A stretch of 64,000 nucleotides of DNA, taken from assembly GCF_000739935.1 (NCBI RefSeq), contig NZ_BBJU01000007.1, forward strand, positions 646,650 through 710,649, given 5' to 3'. The first letter of the stretch is position 1. Each line of letters begins with the position of its first letter. The notes beneath the pieces are model-generated. The model ran no database searches, was not told the DNA's origin, and was given only the letters and a program-made list of their open reading frames with translations. A program made the position numbers and the translations under genes. Source of the stretch: Agrobacterium rubi TR3 = NBRC 13261 (GTDB taxonomy: Bacteria; Pseudomonadota; Alphaproteobacteria; Rhizobiales; Rhizobiaceae). This document shows positions 9,878-18,559 of the stretch, piece after piece.

Positions 9878-10725
9878 CCCTTGGTCGCTCCCAGTGTCAG
9901 TCCGGCAATGAAGTGCTTTTGCATGATGAAGAACATGGCGACAGGTGGCAGCGCAGCCACCAGCGAGCCTGCGGAAACCAGATGCCAGGCGGCGACCCAT
10001 TGTCCGTTTAGTGAATAGAGACCGGCGGTGACCGGCATGGCATGCTGTCCCTGCACCAGAACGGTGGCCCAGAAGTAGTCATTCCAGACGAAGGTGAAGA
10101 CGAGGACTGACAGGGCAGCGATGGCTGGGCGCATCAGCGGCAGCACGATGTGGCGGAAAATCTTCCATTCCGAAACGCCTTCGACACGGGCGGATTCGAT
10201 CAGCGCAAAGGGCAAGCCCTTGATGAAGTTACGCATGAACAGCGTGCAGAACCCGGTCTGGAAGGCGACATGGAACAGTACGAGGCCCATGGTCGTGTCA
10301 TAGAGCCCGGCCCGCAGTGTCATGTCACGAACCGGCACCATCAGAATCTGGAACGGGATGAAATTGCCAGCCACGAACATGAAAAACAGCAGCAGGTTGG
10401 CCTTGAACTTGTAGACCGCCAACGCAAAGCCGGTGAGGCATGACAGCGCGACCGCGCCGATCACAGTCGGGATCGTGACCTTAAACGAGTTGAGGATATA
10501 AAGGCCAATAGGCGAATCCCGGAACACAGCCGTGTAGTTCTCAACGCCCGCAAAGCCTGAGGGAATGCCGAAGTAATTGCCGGCGGCAAAGTCGCCTGCG
10601 GGTCTGACGGAGGTGATCGCCACGCCGATCAATGGCAGCAGCCAGAGAATAAGCGCAATCGGCAGTATGATTTTATAGCCCCAACGAATGAAGGGTGAGG
10701 CTGTCTGAATGGGTGCGGGGAACAT
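9874..10725 (-). CDS. Carbohydrate ABC transporter permease (MalG/AglG type)
   Basis: A 283-residue inner-membrane permease of the CUT1 sugar family with about six membrane segments, the first near 17-37. The EAA loop that contacts the ATPase reads ESARVEGVSEWKIFRHIVLPLM, close to residues 183-204. It pairs with the MalF-type permease encoded immediately upstream, whose stop shares one base with this start (TGATG). Its own end overlaps the alpha-galactosidase start by 4 bp. Confidence 0.92.
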   Translation of the reverse strand: MFPAPIQTASPFIRWGYKIILPIALILWLLPLIGVAITSVRPAGDFAAGNYFGIPSGFAGVENYTAVFRDSPIGLYILNSFKVTIPTVIGAVALSCLTGFALAVYKFKANLLLFFMFVAGNFIPFQILMVPVRDMTLRAGLYDTTMGLVLFHVAFQTGFCTLFMRNFIKGLPFALIESARVEGVSEWKIFRHIVLPLMRPAIAALSVLVFTFVWNDYFWATVLVQGQHAMPVTAGLYSLNGQWVAAWHLVSAGSLVAALPPVAMFFIMQKHFIAGLTLGATKG

Positions 10726-11633
10726 CAGGAATTCCTTTCCTGGCTCAGCATGCGCACGATGAAGAGCGTGATGAAGATCATCATGATGAGGAAGAGGACG
10801 ACGGCGATGGCTGCGCCATAGCCCATGCGGAAACCATATTCCGAAAGCGCCTGCTCATACATGAAGTAGGAAAGCACAGAGCTTGAACCGTATGGGCCGC
10901 CAGCCGTCATGACCGAGACGAGATCGAAGGAGCGCAGCGAGCCGATGACGGTGACGACCATGGCGATGAAGGTTGCGGGTGCCAGTTGCGGCAGAATGAT
11001 GTTCCACAACAGCTTGAAACCCTTGGCGCCATCCATGCGCGCTGCTTCCACCTGCTCGGGATTGATGTTGTTGAGGCCGGTCAGATAGAGGATCATGCAA
11101 TAGGCCGTCTGTGGCCACAGTCCCGCGACGATGATGCCGTAGGTCACGTAGTTTTCGTCGGCGAGGATGGCGATCTGCTGGCCAGTCAGCCATTCCAGCA
11201 GTTTGGAAAACAGCCCGAAATCCGGTGCATAGAACCACGTGAACATCAGGCCGACGACGACCTGGCTGATGACGAAGGGGAAAAAGAACAGCGATTTGTA
11301 GAGCCGAATACCGCGCACATTCTGGTTGAGAAACAGCGCGACCGCTAGGCCCGCCGGAATGGACAGGAGATACAGCACCAGCCAGATGATGTTGTTTTTC
11401 AGCGAGACATAGAAGGTATCGTCCTGAAGCAGTTCGGCATAATTGCCAAAACCGATCCAGTTCATCTCGCCCATTCCGTCCCAGTCGTGAAAACTGATCC
11501 AGATCGACTCGAAGATGGGCACCAGAACATAGATGACGAACATCAGCAGGCCCGGGGCGAGAAACAGCCAGGGTGCTAGCTTTTGCTGATTGCGCTTCCA
11601 GAAACTGGGCGATGGTGAAACGGCGTTGCTCAC
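10725..11633 (-). CDS. Sugar ABC transporter permease (MalF/AglF type)
   Basis: A 302-residue inner-membrane CUT1 permease. A charged cytoplasmic N-terminus (WKRNQQKLAPW) leads into the first membrane helix at about 17-40, with five more helices after it. The EAA loop is visible as EAARMDGAKGFKLLWNIILPQL at roughly 197-218. It is the first permease of the galactoside operon, 88 bp downstream of the binding-protein gene. That gap contains a stable hairpin (11668-11704), which probably sets lower permease than binding-protein expression. Confidence 0.92.
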   Translation of the reverse strand: MSNAVSPSPSFWKRNQQKLAPWLFLAPGLLMFVIYVLVPIFESIWISFHDWDGMGEMNWIGFGNYAELLQDDTFYVSLKNNIIWLVLYLLSIPAGLAVALFLNQNVRGIRLYKSLFFFPFVISQVVVGLMFTWFYAPDFGLFSKLLEWLTGQQIAILADENYVTYGIIVAGLWPQTAYCMILYLTGLNNINPEQVEAARMDGAKGFKLLWNIILPQLAPATFIAMVVTVIGSLRSFDLVSVMTAGGPYGSSSVLSYFMYEQALSEYGFRMGYGAAIAVVLFLIMMIFITLFIVRMLSQERNS

Positions 11634-11667
11634 GGCGGCACCTTTTGAAAATATATATAAAATAGCA

Positions 11668-11704
11668 GCCGGGTGCTTCGGCGATGCCGCTTACGGCACC
11701 CGGC
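11668..11704 (-). other. Intercistronic stem-loop after the galactoside-binding-protein gene
   Basis: GCCGGGTGC at 11668-11676 pairs with GCACCCGGC at 11696-11704, and the loop holds a second small stem (CGGC-GAT-GCCG). There is no T run right after it on the minus strand, so it looks like an mRNA-stabilising or attenuating hairpin rather than a full terminator. This is typical after the first gene of binding-protein-dependent transport operons. Confidence 0.6.
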
Positions 11705-11721
11705 GCTGGGAGGAGCGGGAC

Positions 11722-12951
11722 TTATTTGTAGACGCGGGCGCGGATCTTTTCGAGGCGCGCAAGAATGGCGTCGATCTTGTCCGGCTTGACCATGAACTCT
11801 TGGAAGCCTTCCATACCGGCCTTGGCCATTTCCGCCTGCGCATCGCGATCATAGAACTGCGCGATGGCCGTTGCCTTGGACAGCATGTCGAAGCCAGCCT
11901 CAAGGAACGGGTCGGTCGGCTTGTCCGCCTTGTTGTTGACCGGCAGCTGCCCCATCGTCGCGTTCATTTTCGTCTGCGCTTCAGGAGACGCAACATAGGC
12001 GAGGAATTTCTTCGCATCGTCCTTGTTCTTCGCACCCTTTGGGATGTGGAAGGTATCGGTCGGCGCTTCCTCAGCAACAGGAATGCCAGCGGTGATTTCC
12101 GGGAAGGGCAGGAAACCGATCTGCTCTTCTTTCAGTCCGCCATTCTTGAAGGTCGCAACCGCAAAGTTGCCCATCAGATACATGGCGGCCTTGCCCTGCA
12201 CGAGCTGTGGCACGGCATCCTGCCAATCGATAGCGGCATGGTTTTCGATGAAGTAACCCGGCTTGACCAGCTCGGCCCACTTCTCGAACACGGCTTTCAC
12301 GCGCGGGTCGGTGTATGGAATCTTGCCGGATGTCAGCTGCATGTGGAAATCATAGCCGTTGACGCGCAGGTCGAGATAATCGAACCAGCCAGCGGCTGGC
12401 CATTGCGCCTTTGTGCCGATAGTGAACGGCGTTATGCCTGCATCCTTCAGCTTCTTGGAGGCTGCAACCAGCTCGGCCCAGGTCTTGGGCGGCGTGATGC
12501 TCTGCTGCGCGAAGATGTCTTTGCGATAGTAAATGCCCCACTGATAGTAGGTGTAGGGAACGCCCCACTTCTTGCCGTCGATGGTCATGGAAGGCGAGGC
12601 GGATTTCAACTGATCTTCAAGACCGTTGGCCGTCCACACGTCCGTCACATCTTCGAAGAGACCAGCCTTGACGAAAGGCTCCATGCGGTTGCCCGCATAC
12701 CAGGCAACGACATCAGGCGCATCGGCTGTCAGGAAGTTGCGGATGGCGGACTTGTAGCCCTCGTGGTCGAAGTTGTTCCACTTGACCTTCACATCCGGGT
12801 TGGCTTTCTGGAAATCTGCAATCAGCTCTTCCATGGCCTTCTTCGGTACGGGGTCCGAGTGGTCGGAATTGATGGTGATCTCGCCAGCAAATGCAGACGA
12901 AAACAGCGCTGCCGACAAGGCAATTCCGCTGAGGCTTTTAAAAAGGGTCAT
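11722..12951 (-). CDS. Periplasmic sugar-binding protein, galactoside ABC transporter
   Basis: A 409-residue solute-binding protein of the SBP_bac_1 type. A Sec signal peptide occupies about residues 1-22 (KSLSGIALSAALFSSAFA, cut before GEITINS), so it works in the periplasm. Mature-protein motifs include YYQWGIYYRKDIF, NFAVATFKNGG and AKKFLAYVASPEAQ. I chose the ATG at 12951 because of an ideal GGAGGAAAA ribosome site and the signal peptide; the frame is open 36 codons further. Given the operon's alpha- and beta-galactosidases the ligand is probably a raffinose-family or related galactoside. The Agrobacterium MelB protein that binds raffinose sugars and galactinol is a plausible close relative, an assignment I cannot verify here. 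Confidence 0.9.
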   Translation of the reverse strand: MTLFKSLSGIALSAALFSSAFAGEITINSDHSDPVPKKAMEELIADFQKANPDVKVKWNNFDHEGYKSAIRNFLTADAPDVVAWYAGNRMEPFVKAGLFEDVTDVWTANGLEDQLKSASPSMTIDGKKWGVPYTYYQWGIYYRKDIFAQQSITPPKTWAELVAASKKLKDAGITPFTIGTKAQWPAAGWFDYLDLRVNGYDFHMQLTSGKIPYTDPRVKAVFEKWAELVKPGYFIENHAAIDWQDAVPQLVQGKAAMYLMGNFAVATFKNGGLKEEQIGFLPFPEITAGIPVAEEAPTDTFHIPKGAKNKDDAKKFLAYVASPEAQTKMNATMGQLPVNNKADKPTDPFLEAGFDMLSKATAIAQFYDRDAQAEMAKAGMEGFQEFMVKPDKIDAILARLEKIRARVYK

Positions 12952-13103
12952 GTTTTCCTCCCTATGACCGTGACACGTCGCCGTGGAGACTGTGAACCAT
13001 ACGCACGCCCTCCCAAGCCAAATCCAAGTTCGGCTTGAACATCTGACCGAAACCCGCAATAAGCTACCGAAATTCCGGATAGTTTCTCTAGGATTCTAAG
13101 ATT

Positions 13104-14015
13104 ATGGTGTCCATACAGCTTACTCAGCGTGATGAATCCGTGCCGGTACATCCAGAGCACGATCCGCGACATCCGCTGGTTGTCTTCGGCGACCATCGCT
13201 TTTGTGCTGGCGAAGCGTCGTTGGTGCAGGTCATGGCCGGGCCACACATGCACAGTCAAGTCGAGCTGAATTTCGTGCTGGAGGGGCAGATGACCTACTG
13301 GTTCGACGGGCGTGAACTTTCCATCGACAAGGGGCGGCTGTGCCTGTTCTGGGGGATGATCCCGCATCAGGTGATCGCGCGTGCAGAGGGCACATCCTTC
13401 ATCTGCCTCTACATTCCCATGTCATTCTTTCTCGGCCTTGCGAGCCTCACCCATTTTCGGGACGCCGTGTTTCGCGGCGCGATGATCGAGGCGCTGGAAC
13501 TGCGCTCCTACGACCACGAAATCTTTCAGCGCTGGCGCGATGAGTTGCGCTCGGGTGACGAGGGTCTCATCGAGATCGTGCGCAACGAGTTGAGCGCGCG
13601 CGTGCTTCGTATCGAGCGCGATGGCTGGCGCGATCTGCGCGAAGAAGGCTCGGCCATTGCAAGCCTCGGCGCCAATGACAGCGAGCGCATGGAGCATGTG
13701 GAGCGCATGCTGCGCTACATCGCCGAAAATGCGCTGAGCGAGATTTCGTCGGAAGATGTCGGCAGGGATGCGGGGCTTCACCCGAATTATGCGATGTCCG
13801 TGTTCAAGCGCGCCGTCGGCATGACCATCAATCAGGCCATCATCCGTCACCGTCTCGACACGGCGCAGTCGTTGCTGATCGCAACCGACATACCCATCAC
13901 CGATGTGGCCTTCGAATCCGGATTTGGTTCGGTCTCCCGCTTCTATCAGGCGTTTTCTGAACGATTTGCCATGCGGCCGAAGCAATATCGTGCGCGCATG
14001 CGCAGCAATGCGTGA
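13104..14015 (+). CDS. AraC-family transcriptional regulator
   Basis: A 303-residue regulator with an N-terminal cupin-like sugar-sensing domain (HSQVELNFVLEGQMTYWFDGRELSIDKGRLCLFWG, about 50-85) and a C-terminal double helix-turn-helix. The latter is visible as DVGRDAGLHPNYAMSVFKRAVGMTINQAIIRHRL and ITDVAFESGFGSVSRFYQAFSERF. It is transcribed divergently from the galactoside operon with about 150 bp between the starts, so it very likely activates that operon when an alpha-galactoside is present. The layout resembles rhizobial agp/mel regulators and MelR. Confidence 0.9.
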   Translation: MVSIQLTQRDESVPVHPEHDPRHPLVVFGDHRFCAGEASLVQVMAGPHMHSQVELNFVLEGQMTYWFDGRELSIDKGRLCLFWGMIPHQVIARAEGTSFICLYIPMSFFLGLASLTHFRDAVFRGAMIEALELRSYDHEIFQRWRDELRSGDEGLIEIVRNELSARVLRIERDGWRDLREEGSAIASLGANDSERMEHVERMLRYIAENALSEISSEDVGRDAGLHPNYAMSVFKRAVGMTINQAIIRHRLDTAQSLLIATDIPITDVAFESGFGSVSRFYQAFSERFAMRPKQYRARMRSNA

Positions 14016-14021
14016 TGTCCT

Positions 14022-14046
14022 GAACCGTGATCATCGATCACGGTTC
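14022..14046. terminator. Bidirectional hairpin between araC-type gene and treY
   Basis: Perfect 11-bp arms GAACCGTGATC (14022-14032) and GATCACGGTTC (14036-14046) around a 3-nt loop, placed between two convergent stops. No clear U tract follows on either strand, so termination strength is uncertain. Confidence 0.6.
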
Positions 14047-14057
14047 GAGTAAGACAT

Positions 14058-16580
14058 TTATCGCCGCTGCAGGACGGCAAAGCCTCGAGTGCCCGCGACC
14101 GTGACGGCGTCGATGGCACCATCGAAATCCAATTCCTGACCCGTCAAGACATTGACATAGCGGCTCTGCGCCAAGGCGGGTGGCAGATCGATATGTGCTG
14201 CTTTGAGGAGTGGTCTCCCTTCGGCAATCGCTGTCATTGCAAACCGAGGAACAATGACGATGACGGCGTCGTCGCTGGTGGTTCTCGCATAGGCAACCAG
14301 ATGAGCCGCGCTCTCGCCCGTCACATCGAGCGGCAGGTAGTCACCCGCGCGGAACAGGTCGGATCTCTGTTTGCGCAGGTCCAGCAGCAGTTTGATGAGA
14401 TGTTGTTTCAGCTTCGGGTCCGTCTGCTCCCGTTTCTCGTCCAGATGGCCTGGGAGTGCCGACAATTGCGCCGCCAATGCTTCGAAATCCGGCTCGCGAC
14501 GATTGTCGGGATCGACGAGGCTGAGATCGAAATCTTCACAGCCCTGATAGATATCCGGGACGCCGGGTGCGGTCAGCTTTATGATCGTCTGCGCAAGGCT
14601 GTTTGAAGCGCCTGCCTTTATGAAAGGCTGAAGCGTTTGCGTGAAATCGCTGAGGAAGGCCTCGTTATCAGGCGATAGAAGCTTGCGGGCATAAGTCAGC
14701 ACCGCATTTTCATAGACCTCATTGCTGTCGCCCCAATTCGTGCGCAACTTGGCCTCGCGCAGTGCCTTTTCGACATAGGGAATGAAGCGCTCCTCCAGCG
14801 CTTTCAGGCCTTGGGTATCTGTTGGTGCCAGCTTGTGCGGCCAGACGCCAGCCAGTGCCTGATAAAGCATCCACTCGATCAGCGGCTCTGGCGCAACGCC
14901 ATCGGCGATTGTCTCACGAAAATCAACATTCTGAGCCTGCCAGCGTTCGACGCATTCGTTCCAAAGGTCCGGCACTTCGGTAATCGCGTAAAGCCTTGCT
15001 CGGGCATCCTCGCCCCGTTTGGTGTCGTGGGTGGAGGTGGTCGACAGCGCATCGGCCTGCGTCTCCAGCCTGTGTTTCATCTCAGTATGGAAGCGCTCGA
15101 CGGAATAGCTGCGCGACAGCGGCTCAGCCCCCACTTCGTTGAGAGCGAGCACGAGGTTCTGTCTGTAAAACAATGTATCTTCAACGGATTTCGCCATCAG
15201 CGGTCCCGTCAATTGCTGGAAGCGGGTTCTGAATTCCGATGCCTTGACGTTTTGATCCGTTGTCTCGCCGTTGAGGATGCTTTGCAGTTTGTGGAGCGCA
15301 TCGAGATCGGGGGCATGGTCGCTCGCGGCTATGCCATCCACGACCCGTGCCAGCACCCTCTGGCTTTCCACCGGCATGCCTTGGGTGGTGCCGTAAGTCC
15401 GATAGACCGGGAATGACACGACGAGTTCACGCAGTGCTGGCCGCACATCGTCTTCGCTCAGATGCCCCACCTCGCCATCTGCGGCGATGATGTCCATGCT
15501 CAGGCGAAGCAGTGTCGAAAACTCTCCAGCAAAATTCTTGTCTGCCATCAGAAGTTTTGCCGAGCGAAGCTCCTTGCGCACATCCAGCGACTGACCGATC
15601 GTATCTTCATAGGCGTTGCGCAGGGCAGCCAGCTTGGCATCGTCAACGAAGACATTGCTGAGGGCGGCGATGAATTCATAACCCGTCGTTCCAGACACCG
15701 GCCACTCCGGTGGCAGCGTTTCGCCTTCGCCGAGGATCTTCTCGACGGTCAGATAGCAGTCTGGACCGGCATCTCTGCGCAGGCGCTCGAGATATTCATT
15801 TGGGTCCGCAAGACCGTCGACGTGGTCCACCCGCAGGCCATCGACATCGCCGTTGCGGACCAATTCGAAAATCAGGCGATGCGTATCCTCATAGACAACA
15901 GCATCTTCGACGCGCATACCCGCCAGACCGGTGACTTCGAAGAACCGTCTATATGACAGCTCGCTGCTGGCATCGCGCCAGTTCATCAGCCGGTAGGATT
16001 GCTTGTCATGCAGTTCGGCAATCAAGGCCTTGTCGGCGGTACCGACGATCTCAGCTTCTCGCCCGGCATAGGATGAAGGCGTCAGAGGATAGTGGGTTTC
16101 GTAACAGCGCAGCGCGGGCTTACCCGTCTCAGGATCAAGCGCAATCGAGATGTCGCCTTCACTCACCACATCATCGAAATCCTGTCCAAGGACGGGCAGC
16201 GTCATGCGCCTGCTCCAGTCGATGTCGAAGTGGTGCGCGTAGGCGCTCTGTTCGCCGTGCTCGATCACATCGCGCCACCAGGGATTTTCCAGGGATGCAG
16301 CCATATGGTTCGGCACGATATCCAGGATGAGGCCAATCTTTTCGCTCTTCAGCGCTTTCACCAAACGGTCGAACCCGTCTCGTCCACCAATGGCCGGATC
16401 GATCTCGTTGGCATTGGTAACGTCATAACCATGCGTCGAACCGCTCGTGGCCGTAAAAATCGGCGAGGCATAGAAATGGCTGATGCCGAGTTGCTTGAGG
16501 TAGGGCACGAGCGCTACCGCTCGATCAAAGGTCATGCCGTTGCGGAATTGAATGCGATAGGTGGCTGTCGGGATGGTCAT
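14058..16580 (-). CDS. treY: Malto-oligosyltrehalose synthase (TreY)
   Basis: An 840-residue GH13-family intramolecular transglucosylase that converts the reducing-end alpha-1,4 bond of maltodextrins to an alpha,alpha-1,1 bond, giving maltooligosyltrehalose. Characteristic TreY sequences are TYRIQFRNGMTF and LGISHFYASPIFTATSGSTHGYDV at the N-terminus, DIVPNHMA (region I), DGLRVDHVDGLADP with the nucleophile Asp (region II), VEKILGEGE with the acid Glu (region III), STHDTKRGEDARAR and the late PGVPDIYQGCE. Length is normal for the family. It is divergent from treZ, which encodes the next enzyme; a 14-bp palindrome lies between them. No debranching glgX/treX or other glycogen gene is seen nearby. 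Confidence 0.95.
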   Translation of the reverse strand: MTIPTATYRIQFRNGMTFDRAVALVPYLKQLGISHFYASPIFTATSGSTHGYDVTNANEIDPAIGGRDGFDRLVKALKSEKIGLILDIVPNHMAASLENPWWRDVIEHGEQSAYAHHFDIDWSRRMTLPVLGQDFDDVVSEGDISIALDPETGKPALRCYETHYPLTPSSYAGREAEIVGTADKALIAELHDKQSYRLMNWRDASSELSYRRFFEVTGLAGMRVEDAVVYEDTHRLIFELVRNGDVDGLRVDHVDGLADPNEYLERLRRDAGPDCYLTVEKILGEGETLPPEWPVSGTTGYEFIAALSNVFVDDAKLAALRNAYEDTIGQSLDVRKELRSAKLLMADKNFAGEFSTLLRLSMDIIAADGEVGHLSEDDVRPALRELVVSFPVYRTYGTTQGMPVESQRVLARVVDGIAASDHAPDLDALHKLQSILNGETTDQNVKASEFRTRFQQLTGPLMAKSVEDTLFYRQNLVLALNEVGAEPLSRSYSVERFHTEMKHRLETQADALSTTSTHDTKRGEDARARLYAITEVPDLWNECVERWQAQNVDFRETIADGVAPEPLIEWMLYQALAGVWPHKLAPTDTQGLKALEERFIPYVEKALREAKLRTNWGDSNEVYENAVLTYARKLLSPDNEAFLSDFTQTLQPFIKAGASNSLAQTIIKLTAPGVPDIYQGCEDFDLSLVDPDNRREPDFEALAAQLSALPGHLDEKREQTDPKLKQHLIKLLLDLRKQRSDLFRAGDYLPLDVTGESAAHLVAYARTTSDDAVIVIVPRFAMTAIAEGRPLLKAAHIDLPPALAQSRYVNVLTGQELDFDGAIDAVTVAGTRGFAVLQRR

Positions 16581-16692
16581 GCGGGGCTTCCAGTGGGACT
16601 ACACCCGAAACCTGATGGCGCCGATCTGGTTCCACCTGTCACGAATGAAAAACGCTCCGGTGAACACTGGTGTTGCCGGTGGTGGTGATGCA

Positions 16693-16706
16693 CTGACATA
16701 TGTCAG
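16693..16706. promoter_or_regulatory. 14-bp perfect palindrome between treY and treZ
   Basis: CTGACATATGTCAG is a perfect palindrome in the 193-bp divergent intergenic region, 67 bp before the treZ start. A second, imperfectly spaced symmetry (AACACTGGTGTT, 16663-16674) lies on its treY side. Position suggests a shared operator for treY and treZ, but no regulator gene is adjacent. Confidence 0.45.
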
Positions 16707-16773
16707 GTGTGAAACCTTTTTCCCGCGGGCAAGTTAGATCGATATTCTCAGCTCCATTACAGGCGTCAGATTT

Positions 16774-18555
16774 TTGTCAGATAATTTCGATTTCGGACCT
16801 CGCATTCTCAACAACGCAACTCTCTTTCGCATTTGGGCCCCGCTGCAAGACAGCATGATATTGAAGCTGGAAACGGGCGAACAGCACGCGATGCAGGCCA
16901 TGGAGGGCGGATGGCACCATTGTGAGTTGGCCAATGTCAGTTCGGGTGTCCTGTATCGTTTTCAGCAGCCGGATGGCCTTGTCGTGCCGGACCCGGCATC
17001 GCGCTTTCAGCCGCAGGACGTTCACGGCCCCAGCGAAGTCGTCGATCTCTCATCTTACGACTGGAAAACACCGGAGTGGACCGGTCGCCCTTGGGAAGAG
17101 ATGGTCATTTACGAGTTGCATCTGGGTACCTTCACGCCGGAAGGCACGTATCTGGCCGCGATCGATAAGCTCGACCACTTACAGAAACTCGGTGTCACCG
17201 CGATCCAGCTGATGCCGCTCAGCGATTTTCCCGGCCGGTACGGTTGGGGTTATGACGGTGTCATGCCCTACGCGCCGGACAGCAGCTATGGACGCCCGGA
17301 AGAGCTGATGGCGCTGGTGGATGCGGCGCATGCCCGCGGCATCTGCGTGTTTCTGGATGTTGTCTACAATCACTTTGGTCCCGATGGCAATTATATGCCG
17401 AACTACGCGCCGCTGTTTACCGATCACCATATGACGCCATGGGGCAAGGGCATCAATTATGATGACAAGGGTGGCAAGCCGGTGCGCGAGTTCGTCATTC
17501 AAAACGCGATCTACTGGATCACCCAATTCAGGCTGGATGGCCTGCGGCTCGACGCTGTTCACGCGATCAAGGACGACAGCGATGAGCACGTGCTGCACGA
17601 GCTTTCCAGACGTGTTCGGCAGGCGGCGGGGTCTCGCCGTGTCCACCTCGTGGTTGAGAACGAAGACAATAACAGCGATTTGCTGGGACGCTTGGAAGAC
17701 GGCAGTGCCAAGCATTTCACCGCGCAGTGGAACGACGATATTCACCACGTGCTGCACATCGCGGCAACCGGAGAAACCTTCGGCTATTATCAGGACTATG
17801 TCGAAGACGAAGACAATCTCGCGCGCGCTTTGGCCGAGGGGTTCGTGTTCCAGGGCCAGCACATGCCCTATCGCGGTGAAGAGCGCGGCAAATCGACCCG
17901 AGACTTGCCGCCAACGGCCTTCATCTCGTTTACCCAAAACCACGATCAGGTCGGAAATCGGGCAAATGGCGACAGGATGTCGTCTTACACGCCGCCCGAG
18001 CCGCTCAAAGCCATTGCGGCAGTCTGCTTGCTGGCCCCACAGATTCCCATGCTCTTCATGGGCGAGGAGTGGGGTGCAAAAGAGCCGTTTCCGTTTTTCT
18101 GCGAATTCGACGACGCGTTGAACGAAAAGGTTCGCAAGGGCAGGCGCGAAGAACTCTCCCGTCTGCCGGGCTTTGACGGAGACACGGTTTCCGATCCCGT
18201 CGCCTATGAAACCTTCGCATCTGCGAAACTGGATTGGTCAAAGGCCGACACTGTAGATGGCGCAGAGATGCAAGCATTTTATCGGTCGTTGACCGACATC
18301 CGGCACCAGTACATTGTCCCCTTGTTGAAGGCGCAAAACCTCGGACCCGGTTCGTTTCAAATGAAGGGTGGGGTCGTCACCGCCACGTGGAGGCTCGCAG
18401 ATGGCGCGCTGCTTCGTCTCGATGCCAATTTATCCGGCAAACCGGCAACGGCTGACACCATGCCGGACGGTGACAGGATTTTCACATTGGGCGAGACAGA
18501 AACCGCTAAATTCGGTCCTTGGTCGGTCATCTGGAGCCTGCGCAGCCGACACTGA
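16774..18555 (+). CDS. treZ: Malto-oligosyltrehalose trehalohydrolase (TreZ)
   Basis: A 593-residue GH13 enzyme that releases free trehalose from maltooligosyltrehalose made by TreY. An N-terminal CBM48-like domain (ATLFRIWAPLQDSM, about 11-95) precedes the barrel, with the typical MPLSDFPGRYGWGYDGV, DVVYNHFGPDGNYM, DGLRLDAVHAI (nucleophile Asp), VVENEDN (acid Glu) and SFTQNHDQVGNRA. The start is a TTG at 16774: a stop at 16735 limits the frame and no ATG or GTG occurs between. It faces away from treY, and its end nearly meets the convergent MFS gene (stops 4 bp apart). Confidence 0.95.
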   Translation: MSDNFDFGPRILNNATLFRIWAPLQDSMILKLETGEQHAMQAMEGGWHHCELANVSSGVLYRFQQPDGLVVPDPASRFQPQDVHGPSEVVDLSSYDWKTPEWTGRPWEEMVIYELHLGTFTPEGTYLAAIDKLDHLQKLGVTAIQLMPLSDFPGRYGWGYDGVMPYAPDSSYGRPEELMALVDAAHARGICVFLDVVYNHFGPDGNYMPNYAPLFTDHHMTPWGKGINYDDKGGKPVREFVIQNAIYWITQFRLDGLRLDAVHAIKDDSDEHVLHELSRRVRQAAGSRRVHLVVENEDNNSDLLGRLEDGSAKHFTAQWNDDIHHVLHIAATGETFGYYQDYVEDEDNLARALAEGFVFQGQHMPYRGEERGKSTRDLPPTAFISFTQNHDQVGNRANGDRMSSYTPPEPLKAIAAVCLLAPQIPMLFMGEEWGAKEPFPFFCEFDDALNEKVRKGRREELSRLPGFDGDTVSDPVAYETFASAKLDWSKADTVDGAEMQAFYRSLTDIRHQYIVPLLKAQNLGPGSFQMKGGVVTATWRLADGALLRLDANLSGKPATADTMPDGDRIFTLGETETAKFGPWSVIWSLRSRH

Positions 18556-18559
18556 TCGG

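Noticed and set aside
11590..13038. A 482-codon open frame on the plus strand
   Set aside because: It runs antisense to the sugar-binding protein gene, has no domain, and is a by-product of GC-rich codon use on the other strand.
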